Part shown: piece by piece, positions 1 through 10,799 of the stretch
Numbering within the stretch: the first letter of the stretch is position 1
How the letters are laid out: each line of letters starts with the position of its first letter
NCBI GenBank assembly: GCA_028551475.1
Contig: CM052359.1
Coordinates: forward strand, 16,803,583-16,867,582
DNA: 64,000 nucleotides
Direction of reading: 5' to 3'
Origin: Casuarina equisetifolia
Lineage: Eukaryota > Streptophyta > Magnoliopsida > Fagales > Casuarinaceae
Made by a program: the position numbers and the translations under genes
Notes under the pieces: model-generated
What the model was told of the DNA's origin: nothing
The model's database searches: none
What the model saw: only the letters and a program-made list of their open reading frames with translations

Positions 1-263
1 ACATCTCTAAATCATGTATTTAAGCTTTCTAAAGCTTTATATGGGATGAAATAAGCCCCACGGGCTTGGTATGACAAGTTGAGTACCTTTCTATTAAATA
101 CAAATTTTAGAAAAGGGAAGTTAGATATTATGTTGTTTATTAAGACATAAGGGAAAGATATTTTGATTGTCCAAATCTATGTTGATGATATTGTGTTCGG
201 TTCTATAAATTCTGTTATGTGTGAACAATTTGTAGATTCTATGAAACATGAGTTTGAGATAAG
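1..263 (+). pseudogene. Copia-1 reverse transcriptase fragment (part 1)
   Basis: The conceptual translation matches the copia RT palm region: a YGLKQAPRAWYDKL-type stretch at about 30-90, then QIYVDDIVFGS with the YVDD catalytic motif at about 172-205. The frame carries point stops (ATGGGATGAAATAAG near 40-55, ACATAAGGG near 145-155), so it is a pseudogene. It stops inside the codons following the HEFEIS-like segment, where the Athila-like element begins, and resumes at 9523 with MIGELNYFLGLQ. Family knowledge: YVDD coordinates the catalytic metal ions in copia RT. Confidence 0.85.
259..263. repeat. Target-site duplication ATAAG, left copy
   Basis: ATAAG lies directly before the TG of the left LTR and again at 9518-9522 after the CA of the right LTR. 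Removing one copy plus the element restores the copia-1 RT reading across the junction. Confidence 0.9.
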
Positions 264-1672
264 TGTTCGGTGAATTTTAAATGCAAGTGAACATGTCGAA
301 CAAGTAATATAATGATAAGAAAAGTATCATCCCACAAAAATTGGTGAATACTAAACTAATTAAGTACTAATGATGAATTAATCCTAAAATTTATCTAGCA
401 AATCAAAATATTGTTGATGATGAATTAAAATTTAAAACTTTCAAAACGAAAACTCAAGACTAATTAAAATTGAATCCAAGTAAGAAAAATCAAGATGAGA
501 AACATGTTAGAGCTTCCGATTTCACTATAACTACTAGATATGAATTTTCATAGTTTATGCCTACAAGAATGATATTATCCATGTGATGGCGAAACTTCCT
601 AATTTATTTACTATCCTATGTCTAGGTATAGTAAACCTATTTAGTTCATTAATTCACTATATCTCTATATGTGAATTGAAACAAACCAAATGCATTAGGA
701 TCTGTGAATATTTTTGGTTTACAATAAATCTTTCAATCATCTTATCACCGAAAGCCACACAAATAACATGGTATATGTCTATCCACATTTAATTCATGGT
801 TATATATTATAAGAAGCAATTGCATATTATTACCTCTCAGTCTCAAATATGCACATCAAATCATTCAAGTGGTGGCCAATCACTTAAAAGCATTAAGCAT
901 AATAATATATAACTCACATAAATAAAATATCTTGCAAAACATAAAAACTTATAAAATTCACATCATCATAGTTAGGCTACATCTTCTCTCTAACAAAATA
1001 AGTTTAGAACATAATAAAATAACAAACCAAAGCAATAGTAGAAATTAAGCAAAACATCTTAAATAAAAAAAAACAGGAAAGTTGTCACCACACTGTCTTT
1101 TCTTTAAGAATTCTTTACAGAATTCCTACAATTCAAGAATGATAAGAAGTAAAGGGAAGCTTTCGCACCTATATTTCTCTTTTTCTTTCTTGGTTTTCTC
1201 TTTCTTCTCTCACTTTTTCTCTCTTCCTTGGTTGGTTTCGACGGCAACACACGGCTTCTTCTTCTTTTCTCTCTCTTCTTCTCTTGTGCGGTGCCTTCCC
1301 CCCTTTTAATTCACATTCCTTTGCCTTTTTATGCTATCTTGGGACACGTGCCCTAAGATTCTCCCTTAGTAATTCACTTTTTTACCCCTTTTCCTTTATT
1401 TCCTTTCTTGTCCTTTTTTGTCCTTTTCCTCCTCTTTTGCTACTTTACACGTTGCCTCCTCTTTTCTTCTTTTGACTTCTTTTTCTTTCCTTATCTTCTT
1501 CACGTGCCTTTTTGTAACTTTCTCTTCCTTTATTTCTTTTGCTCTTTTGGGGTTTGCTGGATAAATAACACCAATTTATATAAATATATCAAAACTTAAA
1601 TATTATCTTATAAAACTTGTATTATTTATATCCTAAAATAGTCAAAATAACTCTATAAAAATAGAGTTATCA
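264..1672 (-). repeat. 3' LTR of the Athila-like element
   Basis: It begins TGTTCGGTGA and ends GAGTTATCA on the + strand, and it is nearly identical to 8105-9517. It contains a pyrimidine-rich stretch of almost 400 bases (about 1160-1550, + strand), purine-rich in the element's sense. The open frames at 583-792, 1082-1309, 1284-1475 and 1408-1599 are conserved only because the LTR is, and match no known protein. The same LTR family recurs at 26016-27276 (solo) and 57288-58065 (fragment). Confidence 0.93.
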
Positions 1673-1687
1673 AGACCCCCAAACTTG
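1673..1687 (-). other. Polypurine tract of the Athila-like element
   Basis: In the element's sense the sequence next to the 3' LTR reads AAGTTTGGGGGTCT, a G-run purine tract ending at the LTR border. By family knowledge this is where plus-strand DNA synthesis is primed. Confidence 0.75.
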
Positions 1688-3295
1688 ACATTTTGCTAGT
1701 CCTCGAGCAAAAATAAGAGATAATAAATGTTTCAGACAAAACCCTTTCTTGAAATTCACTCAAAATTGCTCAATTTAACAATTCAAAGAAAAAATATAGC
1801 TTTCATCCAAACACAACAATTGTTCATAAGATAAGATAGACTCTTAACTATGTTGACCATGTTCATATGTGTGAGTGTGAGTCCTTATCTTTTCAACTAT
1901 ATGCACTCTAAATAAATCCACATTAATATGCAATCTCATAAAATCTTTAACCAAACCTCATAGGTTTGCTTTTCATTCCTCTCTCCACTAATGTAGGCCA
2001 ATCATCTAACCAAGAATCAATAGGACTTTTATAAGCTTGTAATGTAAGGCTGGGCTAGGGGTAAGATGAAGTCATTTAGGCTAAATTCACCCATGAACAC
2101 ATTGCTTTCTAGGATCTAATTTGAGCTTTTGTCACTTCCTTTCTTTGCTTTCTCTTTTTTTTTCTTTCTTTTTTTTTTTTTTACAAATGATCTTTCTATC
2201 ACCACTTCTCTCATTTATTTCTTCCCAAAAATACTTGATTTCACTTGGATTTCGACACTCACAAAAGTCACAATCATGCTTGCAATAATAAAGTAAGTAG
2301 TAGGACTAGAAATGTAACTATTATAATCTTATCTTGCTGATGACATCCAACTACTATGCAAAAGCCAATTTCTAAACCTTGAGTGGCTTGAATTTGACAA
2401 TAAGCAATAAGAGAATTCCATTCTTAGACAAATGTTGCATTTCCTTTCTTTTTTTTTTTTTTTTTGCATTCACAAAAGCAACATATTATGCTACATAATC
2501 ATTGCAATTAGTATCCTTCCCATATAACATCCTTCCCCTCGACTTCTCTTTTACTCAAATAGACTTATATCCTAAAAATCAACATGTTCAAGGGTGCGGG
2601 ACGAAAAGATAATTTATCAAAGGCTCAAAGGTATATATATGTGGGTGTCAAAATAAAAAAAGGATATAAATCAAGGCTCAGTGGGGTGACTGGGGATAAA
2701 TAAATAGGATTTGCTTAAAAGGCTCAAACAATCCAAAGAATGGCCTAAATCATTTTCTCAATTAGATGCAACTTAGGATTTCACCTCAAGAGGAAATCAA
2801 GCAAATTCTGAGATCCGGGTGAGATCTAAGAAAATCACATACTTCACATGAATGTTCTCTAAAAATACACACAATTTCAAAAATGAAGGACTTTTAGTAT
2901 TTAATAAATGGATCAACATAATCAGAATCACACTTAACTCACATTACAATTGAGGTTTGAACAGAATCTACATCTTCCTAAGAATCACTAAGAATTCAAA
3001 ACAAAGGGTTTAATCATGACATGAGAAAAATTCAATTAGATTTAGCAAGAAAAGATTTATTTTCCCACCCCCAAACTTGAATGGAGCATTGTCCTTAATG
3101 TAAAAAGAAATAAAGCAAAAATAAAGGTAAAATAGGAATGAGAAAACTCCCCTGATTGTAGGTGATAGCCATAGAAAGCTTTGAGGAGATGGTGGTGACA
3201 AAATTTTCAACAAAAGAACCAATAAAATGCTTGGGTTGCCTCCCAAGAAGTGCTTGCTTTATAGTTTTCAGCCAAACTATCTTCAATGTTGCTAC
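1688..3295 (-). other. Noncoding region between integrase remnant and 3' LTR (Athila-like)
   Basis: About 1.6 kb with no long open frame in either direction. In many Athila-type elements an envelope-like frame lies here; I see none, only degenerate AT-rich sequence with two long T tracts on the + strand (near 2158-2182 and 2443-2465). Either the frame was lost or this subfamily lacks it. Confidence 0.6.
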
Positions 3296-3769
3296 TCAAG
3301 GAGGAAGAAGATCAATGGTAGTCTTCTGCATATTGACTCCCTCAAAGTAGGGCTTCAAACGCTGACCATTCACCTTAAACGTGCCTTGGGTGTCATTTGC
3401 AACTTCTATTGCTCCATATGGGAATACCTTAGTGACTATGAAAGGGCCAGACCATCGAGACCGTAATTTACCTGGAAACAATTTAAGACGAGAGTGATAA
3501 AGTAATACTTTTTGGCCAACCACAAACTCTCTTCTTAATATGTGTTTGTCATGCCATCTTTTTGTCCACTCCTTGTATATTTTGGTATTTTCGTAGGCCT
3601 CATCTCATAATTCCTGCAATTCATTCAGCTGCAACAATCGAGTTTCACCTGCAGACTTAGCTGCAGTTCTGGTGGCACCAAAATGACCACCAGCTTCTTT
3701 AGCATGACAATGGTGTAGGATACTAGCCATCTCTTCCTCAGGAACACATCTCCTTATAACCTAGTCTAC
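3296..3769 (-). pseudogene. Athila-like integrase remnant lacking the catalytic core
   Basis: After the stop at 3761-3763 the pol frame continues on the - strand. First comes the start of the integrase zinc-binding region (ILHHCHAKEAGGHFGATRTA, about 3650-3715), normally followed by the CxxC half and the DDE core. Instead the sequence passes after a few residues into the downstream region (LLQLNELQE, then [16 protein letters not shown]) and the C-terminal [11 protein letters not shown] module (3296-3523). The whole D,D-35-E domain and the CxxC pair are missing, a loss of roughly 200 or more residues by family comparison. A further stop (TGA) lies near 3606. This protein could not integrate DNA. 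Confidence 0.85.
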
Positions 3770-5266
3770 ACATACTTTAAACAAGAAAGGCTCTTCCCAA
3801 AAATAATGTTTGAGGTCAGAAAAGAATTTTTTTCTTTGTTGATATGACATTTCAGGAGGAAGAACATTACTTACCAAATAATTGACAAAATTAGCATACC
3901 AGGGAATTTGGATGGATTGGAGCGCAAAAATGTTTTCATCGGGAAATTCTTCCATAATCGGTTGATCTTCTTCCTTTAGATTGGGAATTCTAGACAAATG
4001 ATCTGCAACTAGATTTTTGATCCCTTTCTTATCCTTGATCTCCAAATCGAACTCTTGTAGCAAGAGAATCCACCTTATTACCCTAGGTTTTGATTCTTTC
4101 TTTTCAAGTAGATGCTTAAGAGTAGAATGGTCAGAATAAACAATAACTTTAGAACCAATTAGATAAGAATAAAATTTATCAAAAGCAAATACTACTGCCA
4201 AAAGTTCTTTTTCTGTTGTTGAATAATTCAATTGTGCACCTGACAAGGTTCGACTGGCATAGTAAATGGTCTGAAAAACTCCATTCTTCCGTTGTCCCAA
4301 AACAACTCCTACTACAAAATCACTAGCATCACATATTAGCTCAAAAGGTAAGTCCCATTCTAGTGCTGCCATGATTGGTGCTGATATTAACTTTTCTTTT
4401 AAAGTGTTAAAAGCCTGCAAGCATTCATCAGAAAAGTTATATTTCACATCTTTAACCAACAAACTTGAAAGAGGTCTAGCGATTTTAGAAAAATCTTTTA
4501 TGAATCGCCTATAGAATCCTGCATGCCCTAAAAAGCCTCTAACAAGTTTCACTAATGTTGGTGGGGGCAGTTTTGCAATGACTTCCACTTTAGCTCGATC
4601 AACCTCTAATCCTTTTTTAGATATCTTATGCCCAAGCACTATTCCTTCCTGCACCATAAAATGACACTTCTCCCAATTCAAAACAAGGTTAGTCTCCTCA
4701 CACCTTTGTAAGACCCTTGCTAAATTATCTAAACAAATGTCAAATGATGAACCAAATATAGAAAAATCATCCATGAAAATCTCAATGAATTTTTCAACCA
4801 TATCAGAAAAAATGGCCATCATGCATCTCTGAAAAGTGGCTAGTGCATTACAAAGACCAAAGGGCATTCTTCTAAAAGCAAAGGTACCATAAGGACAAGT
4901 GAAAGTGGTTTTCTCTTGATCTTCTAGTGCAATGTGAATTTGATTATACCCTGAATACCCATCAAGAAAGTAATAAAATTCATGTCCTGCAAGCCTTTCT
5001 AACATTTGATCAATAAATGGTAAAGGAAAATGATCTTTTCTAGTGGCATCATTTAGTTTTCTATAATCTATACACACACGCCATCCAGTAATTGTCCTAG
5101 TTGGAATCAATTCATTATTGTCATTTCTTTGAATAGTCATACCTCCCTTCTTTGGCACAACTTGAACAGGACTTACCCAGAGACTGTTTGAGATAGGATA
5201 AATGATCCCTGCATCAAGCAACTTGATTACCTCAGCCTTCACCACTTCTTGCATCTTTGGATTCAA
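3761..5266 (-). pseudogene. Athila-like reverse transcriptase and RNase H (pol, 501 codons open)
   Basis: A long open frame with clear gypsy [15 protein letters not shown], then [20 protein letters not shown], then the active-site motif FMDDFSIFG (the YMDD equivalent), typical of Athila/Tat. RNase H follows: [14 protein letters not shown], the [12 protein letters not shown] segment and [11 protein letters not shown], then the linker towards integrase. All recognisable RT and RNase H motifs are intact, so these enzymes were probably functional until recently. The frame is bounded by point stops: TGA at 5264-5266 cuts it from the protease frame, and TAG at 3761-3763 cuts it from the integrase. 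Confidence 0.92.
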
Positions 5267-6358
5267 TCACCTCTGAGGTTGAACAGTAGCTTTGTATTGC
5301 TCTTCCATCAAAATCTTGTGCATGCAAAGTGAAGGACTAATTCCCTTGATGTCAGCTATTTTCCATTCAATTGCTCCTTTATGCTCTTTCAACACCTGAA
5401 GTAATTTCTCTTCCATTGATTTTGTCAAAGAAGAAGATATGATTACTGGCAAAGTAGAAACTTCATCTAAATAAACATATTTCAAATGAGAAGGTAAGGG
5501 CTTGAGTTCAAGAGTTGGGGGCTCTTCAATTGATGACTTAGGTTTTGTCATGTGTTGTCCCAACTCCTCAAACTTTATTGCCTTTTGCTGTGAATATGGT
5601 GGATTTGCTTCCATGAGATTGGCATACTCCTCTATCTCTTTGCTTTCAATTTCCTCATTCTTTGGGTGAACCAAGCATGCTTCAAGTGGATCCTTAAAAG
5701 CTTTTTCCTGAAAGATCTTATTCACAAACTTATTAATTGTCTTAACCCTAAAGCAAGAACTATCATCAGATGGATGTTTCATAGCAGTAAAAACATTAAA
5801 AGTGATAGAATCATTTTGAACTCTTAATATTAACTTCCCTTGTTGTACATCAATCAAAGCTCTTCCTGTCGCTAGAAAAGGTCGACCTAAGATAAGTGGT
5901 ACCTCAAAGTCCTCCTCCATGTCAAGTACTATAAAATCTACAGGAAAAATGAATTTGTCAACTTTTACCAATACATCTTCTACAATGCCCCTCGGATATT
6001 TAATTGATCGATCAGCCAATTGTAGGGACACTGTGGTTGGCTTCACTTCACCCAATCCTAATTTCCTGAAAACAGAAAAAGGCATTAGATTAATACTAGC
6101 TCCTAAATCACATAATGCCTTAACAAAGTGAGAATCTCCAATAGTACAAGGAATTATAAAACTCCCTAGATCTTTTAATTTTGGAGGTAGTTTGTTTTGT
6201 AAGATGGCTGAGCATTCTTCAGTTAGCTTCACAGTTTCATACTCTTCCAGCTTCCTTTTGTTTTTCAATATCTCCTTAAGAAATTTTGCATAACTGGGCA
6301 TTTGAGCTAATGCATCTGCAAAAGAAATGTTAATATGCAATTTTTTTAAATACATCAA
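5267..6358 (-). pseudogene. Athila-like aspartic protease region of pol
   Basis: The frame contains the retroviral-type protease signature ALCDLGASINLMP (catalytic Asp in DLGA) and ILGRPFLATGRALID further on, in the usual Athila arrangement upstream of RT. The C-terminal part (HKILMEEQYK) leads straight into the RT frame after one stop codon. The link to gag upstream is broken by a frameshift in an A-run near 6345-6355. By family knowledge the protease would cleave the Gag-Pol polyprotein. Confidence 0.88.
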
Positions 6359-6399
6359 GAAATTTAGAAAATTACTTATCTATTTTATGTTGCTAGAGT

Positions 6400-7871
6400 C
6401 TCTGAGGAAATGGAACTAGAGGCACATAAGGCTTGGGATTATCAGGGAATAATGTCCTCTTGGTTGCCTCCTCAGGCTGCGTGCTAACATCATCTTCCTT
6501 ATCCCTGACATTTTCCTTCTCAACGTTATCTTTTCCCACTTGTTTGCCATTTCTCAAGGTTATTACCTTTGCATCTTCTATAGGATTCTTCTATGTGCTA
6601 CTTGGCAATGAACCTTGTTGTCTTCCAGAAATCATATTAGCCAATTGACCTATTTGCACCTCTAAATTTTGAATTGAAGCTTCTTGGTTTTGCATTCTTG
6701 TTTCGTTGTTCTGTAACATCTTGGCAACCATTTCCTCTAAGTTAGGCTTCTTTTCTTCTAGTTGCCTGAACCCTGGTGGTGGCCTCATTGCATTAGAATT
6801 ACTCCATGAAAAATTTGGGTGGTTACGTCATCCCGGATTGTAAGTGTTGAAGTATGGATTATTTTGTGGCCTACTTGAATTTCCAACATAATTAGCATCT
6901 TCGCTACCCTATGCAAAGGTGTTACCTACTTGGCACTCTATGCTTGCATGTCCTCCACCACAATGATCACATAATATGTTCTGAATCCTCATGACTGGAG
7001 CACTCAGGTTATCTATTTTCTTGTTGAGTTTTTCAATTTGTGCATACATTGCAGTGTAAGCATCTACTTCATGAATTCCACTAGCTTTCCTCACTGGTGA
7101 CCTCTCAGTAGGCCATTGATAACTATTATTTGCCATTTCCTCCAAAAGATCATATGCTTCTTCTGGTGTCTTATTGTGCAAAGCCCCTCCTGCAGCTGCA
7201 TCAAGCATAAAACAAAGATTTGTACTAGACCCATTATAAAAAGTTTGTACTTGTAACCATATGGGTAGTCCATGTTGTGGACATTTTCTTAAAAGCTCCT
7301 TGAATCTTTCCCAAGCTTCATACAATGATTCATTGTCCATCTGCATAAAAGTAGTAATATCGTTACGTATTTTTGTAGATTTTGTTGGAGGAAAGAACTT
7401 ACTAAGAAATTTCTGAGCCAAATCATCCCATGTTGTAATTGATCCTGCAGGAAGAGAATAAAGTCAACTTTTAGCTTTGTCTCTTAAAGAAAATGAGAAT
7501 AGCCTTAATCTAACAGCATCATCTGTGACTCCATTGTATTTAATCATGTCACAGATTTCAAGAAAAGCATCAATGTGAGCATTTGGATCATCATTTGATA
7601 GCCCATAAAATTGCACAGAATTTTGAAGCATCTGAATGAGTGTTGGCTTGATTTCAAAGTTGTTTGCTTGAATTGCAGGCCTTTTGATGCTTGATGTGGC
7701 ACCCTGAATTGTTGGTGCAACATATTCTTTTAGAAGCTTGCGTGGATCATCATTCTCTTCCATTTTTGTAGCTTCACTTTTTTGTTCTCTTAGCTCCTTT
7801 CGTTGCTTTCTGACTGTGCGTTCAATTTCTGGGTCAAGATTAACAAGTTGTTCTCTTTGGCTACGGGTCAT
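6400..7871 (-). pseudogene. Athila-like gag with two in-frame stops and degenerate 3' end
   Basis: The probable start is the ATG at 7869-7871 (MTRSQREQL). The frame shows the Retrotrans_gag core: MIKYNGVTDDAVRLRLFSFS, LRDKAKS, DDLAQKFLSKFFPPTKS, ITTFMQMDNESLYEAWERFK. It ends with a zinc knuckle, CDHCGGGHASIEC (CX2CX3HX4C). A TGA replaces an expected Trp after DKAKS near 7464, a second stop lies near 6909, and another near 6839. The 3' part (6591-6788) contains the coiled-coil-like stretch NEEXXX-type NNETRMQNQEASIQNLEVQ. Gag would form the particle; this copy cannot encode a full protein. Confidence 0.85.
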
Positions 7872-8080
7872 GCACGTCTGTAACAATCCTAAAAAGTAGC
7901 AACTAAAAAAAAATGATTGATTTTTTTTAATTAATTTTTTTAATGTAAAAATAACAATAATAAAGCAGAGCAAAAATAAAATCTAACAAAATAAAAAAAA
8001 TCATTTTTTTAAAGAAAATAAAAACTAGATTAAACTTAGAATTATTCGGTATTAATATTAACGAGTAGTAAAACAACCAA

Positions 8081-8098
8081 TCCCCGGCAACGGCACCA
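8081..8098 (-). other. Primer binding site, tRNA-Asp type
   Basis: In the element's sense it reads TGGTGCCGTTGCCGGGGA, a few bases after the 5' LTR. It differs by one base from the tRNA-Asp complement TGGCGCCGTTGCCGGGGA used by Athila/Tat elements. Confidence 0.85.
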
Positions 8099-8104
8099 AA
8101 AACT

Positions 8105-9517
8105 TGTTCGGTGAATTTTAAATGCAAGTGAACATGTCAAACAAGTAATATAATGATAAGAAAAGTATCGTCCCACAAAAATTGGTGAATACTAAACTAA
8201 TTAAGTACTAATGATGAATTAATCCTAAAATTTATCTAGCAAATCAAAATATTGTTGATGATGAATTAAAATTTAAAACTTTCAAAACGAAAACTCAAGA
8301 CTAATTAAAATTGAATCCAAGTAAGAAAAATCAAGATGAGAAACATGTTAGAGCTTCCGATTTCACCATAACTACTAGATATGAATTTTCATAGTTTATG
8401 CCTACAAGAATGATATTATCCATGTGATGGCGGAACTTCCTAATTTATTTACTATCCTATGTCTAGGTATAGTAAACCTATTTAGTTCATTAATTCACTA
8501 TATCTCTATATGTGAATTGAAACAAACCAAATGCATTAGGATCTGTGAATATTCTTGGTTTACAATAAATCTTTCGATCATCTTATCACCGAAAGCCACA
8601 CAAATAACATGGTATATGTCTATCCACATTTAATTCATGGTTATATATTATAAGAAGCAATTGCATATTATTACTTCTCAATCTCAAATATGCACATCAA
8701 ATCATTCAAGTGGTGGCCAATCACTTAAAAGCATTAAGCATAATAATATATAACTCACATAAATAAAATATCTTACAAAACATAAAAACTTATAAAATTC
8801 ACATCATCATAGTTAGGCTACATCTTTGCTCTAACAAAAGAAGTTTAGAATATAATAAAATAACAAACCAAAGCAATAGTAGAAATTAAGCAAAACATCT
8901 TAAATAAAAAAAACAGGAAAGTTGTCACCACACTGTCTTTTCTTTAAGAATTCTTTACAGAATTCCTACAATTCAAGAATGATAAGAAGTAAAGGGAAGC
9001 TTTTGCGCCTATATTTCTCTTTTTCTTTCTTGGTTTTCTCTTTCTTCTCTCACTTTTTCTCTCTTCCTTGGTTGGTTTCGACGGCAACACGCGGCTTCTT
9101 CTTTTCTCTCTCTTCTCTCTCTTCTTCTCTTGTGCAGTGCCTTCCCCCCTTTTAATTCACATTCCTTTGCCTTTTTATGCTATCTTGGGACACGTGCTCT
9201 AAGATTCTCCCTTAGTAATTCACTTTTTTACCCCTTTTTCTTTATTTCCTTTCTTGTCCTTTTTTGTCCTTTTCCTCCTCTTTTGCTACTTTACACGTTG
9301 CCTCTTCTTTTCTTCTTTTGACTTCTTTTTCTTTCCTTGTCTTCTTCATGTGCCTTTTTGTAACTTTCTCTTCCTTTATTTCTTTTGCTCTTTTGGGGTT
9401 TGCTACATAAATAACACCAATTTATATAAATATATCAAAACTTAATATTATCTTATAAAACTTGTATTATTTATATCCTAAAATAGTCAAAATAACTCTA
9501 TAAAAATAGAGTTATCA
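8105..9517 (-). repeat. 5' LTR of the Athila-like element
   Basis: Near-identical copy of 264-1672, with TG...CA ends. It would carry the promoter in the element's sense (- strand). Differences from the other LTR include short insertions in the pyrimidine-rich tract (near 9100-9125) and scattered transitions. Followed by the target duplication at 9518-9522. Confidence 0.93.
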
Positions 9518-9522
9518 ATAAG

Positions 9523-10391
9523 TATGATAGGTGAATTAAATTATTTTCTTGGACTCCAAATTAAACAAACACCTAAAGGAATATTCATAAGTCAAACTAA
9601 ATATACCAAGGAATTACTCAAGAAATACAACGTGCATGATTTTAAACTAATAAGTACTCTCATAAGCACATTTACATCTTTGTCATATGATAATGTTAGA
9701 GTTAATGTTGGTTCTAAAATGTATAGAGGCGTGATTGGTTCCTTATTATATTTAATTGCCTTTCGGCCAAACATCTTGTTCAGTGTTTGTTTATGTGCAT
9801 GATTTCAATCTAATCCCAAAGAACAACATTTAAAGGCTATTAAAAGGATCTTTCGGTATCTAAAAGATACAATTACATTAGGCATTTGGCATTCAAGAGA
9901 CACTATATTTGATTTACATGCATTTAGTGATTCTAACTATGTTGGTTGTAAAATAGATAGAAAAAGTACAAATGGTACATATCAATTTCTAGGACATATG
10001 ATGGTTTCTTGGAACTCCAAGAAAAAAAAAACAACGTTGCTCTTTCTTCCACTAAGGCAGAATACATAGTTGCGGCTAGCTGTTGTGCTCAGATTCTATG
10101 GATGAAACAACAATTAGAAGATTATGGTCTCTCTTTTACTAAGATTCCATTGAAATGTGATAATACCAGTGCAATAAATCTCACTAAGAATCTGATACAA
10201 CACTCTAAAACCAAACATATAGCAATAAGACATCACTTCATTCATGACCATGTTGAAAAATCTAATATTTCTATTGAATTTGTTAGGACTGGCCAACAAC
10301 TTGCTGATATTTTACTAAACCATTGGATAATAAAAAGTTCTCTACTCTCTGAAGAGAGCTTGGTATATGTCTGCTTAATGATATTGCTTAA
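9523..10391 (+). pseudogene. Copia-1 RT C-terminus and RNase H (part 2)
   Basis: Continues the RT interrupted at 263: MIGELNYFLGLQIKQTPKG, GIFISQTKYTKELLKKY, then SLSYDN and RGVIGSLLYLIAFRPN. RNase H follows with KAIKRIFRYLKDT, DSNYVGCKIDRKSTNGT and, after a frameshift in the A-run near 10022-10032, ALSSTKAEYIVAASCCAQILWMKQQ and KCDNTSAINLTKN. Near the end one T is missing in the ADIFTKPLD segment (about 10305), shifting the frame before the ancestral stop at 10389-10391. RNase H degrades the RNA template during reverse transcription; this copy is inactive. Confidence 0.88.
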
Positions 10392-10799
10392 AATCTATAA
10401 GCAATTTTTTTTTCTATACCTTGCTTGTGTGTTCTTTATTCAGTTCCTATCCTAAGGGAGAGCACCATCCATACATCCGAAACAGGTCAAACCTCTGCTA
10501 CCATAATCTTCATTTTTATCCATCTTTCTCACTTATCTTCCACCATGTTGTTCTTTTTACTAATGTCAAAAAGGAGGAGAGAGTACATTGTAGCACATGT
10601 ATGTTCCATTTCTGACTTTCAGTGCAAAACGTGGGATAAACTCTCTTACACCTTATTATGTGCATAAACGTACTTGTTGTGATCAACGAACTTGCCTTGA
10701 TGAATATCTATGTAAACATGAATATGCTTATTGTAGTTATGCATTCATACATTGCTGGGATACATGATTATGTAATCTTTATGACACCCGAGTAGTAAC
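10392..10799 (+). other. Copia-1 3' noncoding region (part 1)
   Basis: Between the pol stop and the polypurine tract this family has about 450-510 bases without an open frame. The stretch resembles the corresponding regions of copia-2 (12373-12828, - strand) and copia-A2 (34556-35068), including the phrase around GCACATGTATGTTCCATTT (near 10594) and GTGGGATAA (near 10630). It is cut at 10799 by copia-2 and resumes at 19193. Confidence 0.75.

Larger units (their letters stand above)
264..9517 (-). mobile_element. Athila/Tat-like Ty3/gypsy retrotransposon, nearly complete, inserted in copia-1
   Basis: Two LTRs of about 1.41 kb (264-1672 and 8105-9517), both TG...CA, enclose gag, protease, RT, RNase H and an integrase remnant, all on the - strand. 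The 5-bp target duplication ATAAG is exact (259-263 and 9518-9522). By eye the LTRs differ by about 25 substitutions and a few small indels (roughly 98% identity), so the insertion is fairly recent. The primer site matches tRNA-Asp, as known for Athila/Tat. Stops in gag and pol and loss of the integrase core make it non-autonomous. Element order on the - strand: 5' LTR at right, gag, protease, RT, RNase H, integrase remnant, 1.6 kb noncoding, polypurine tract, 3' LTR at left. Confidence 0.93.

Noticed and set aside
583-9445. Paired open frames in the two Athila-like LTRs (583-792 with 8424-8633, and three more pairs)
   Set aside because: They are conserved only because the LTRs are recent duplicates. 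They have no start context, no domain and low-complexity pyrimidine-run translations.
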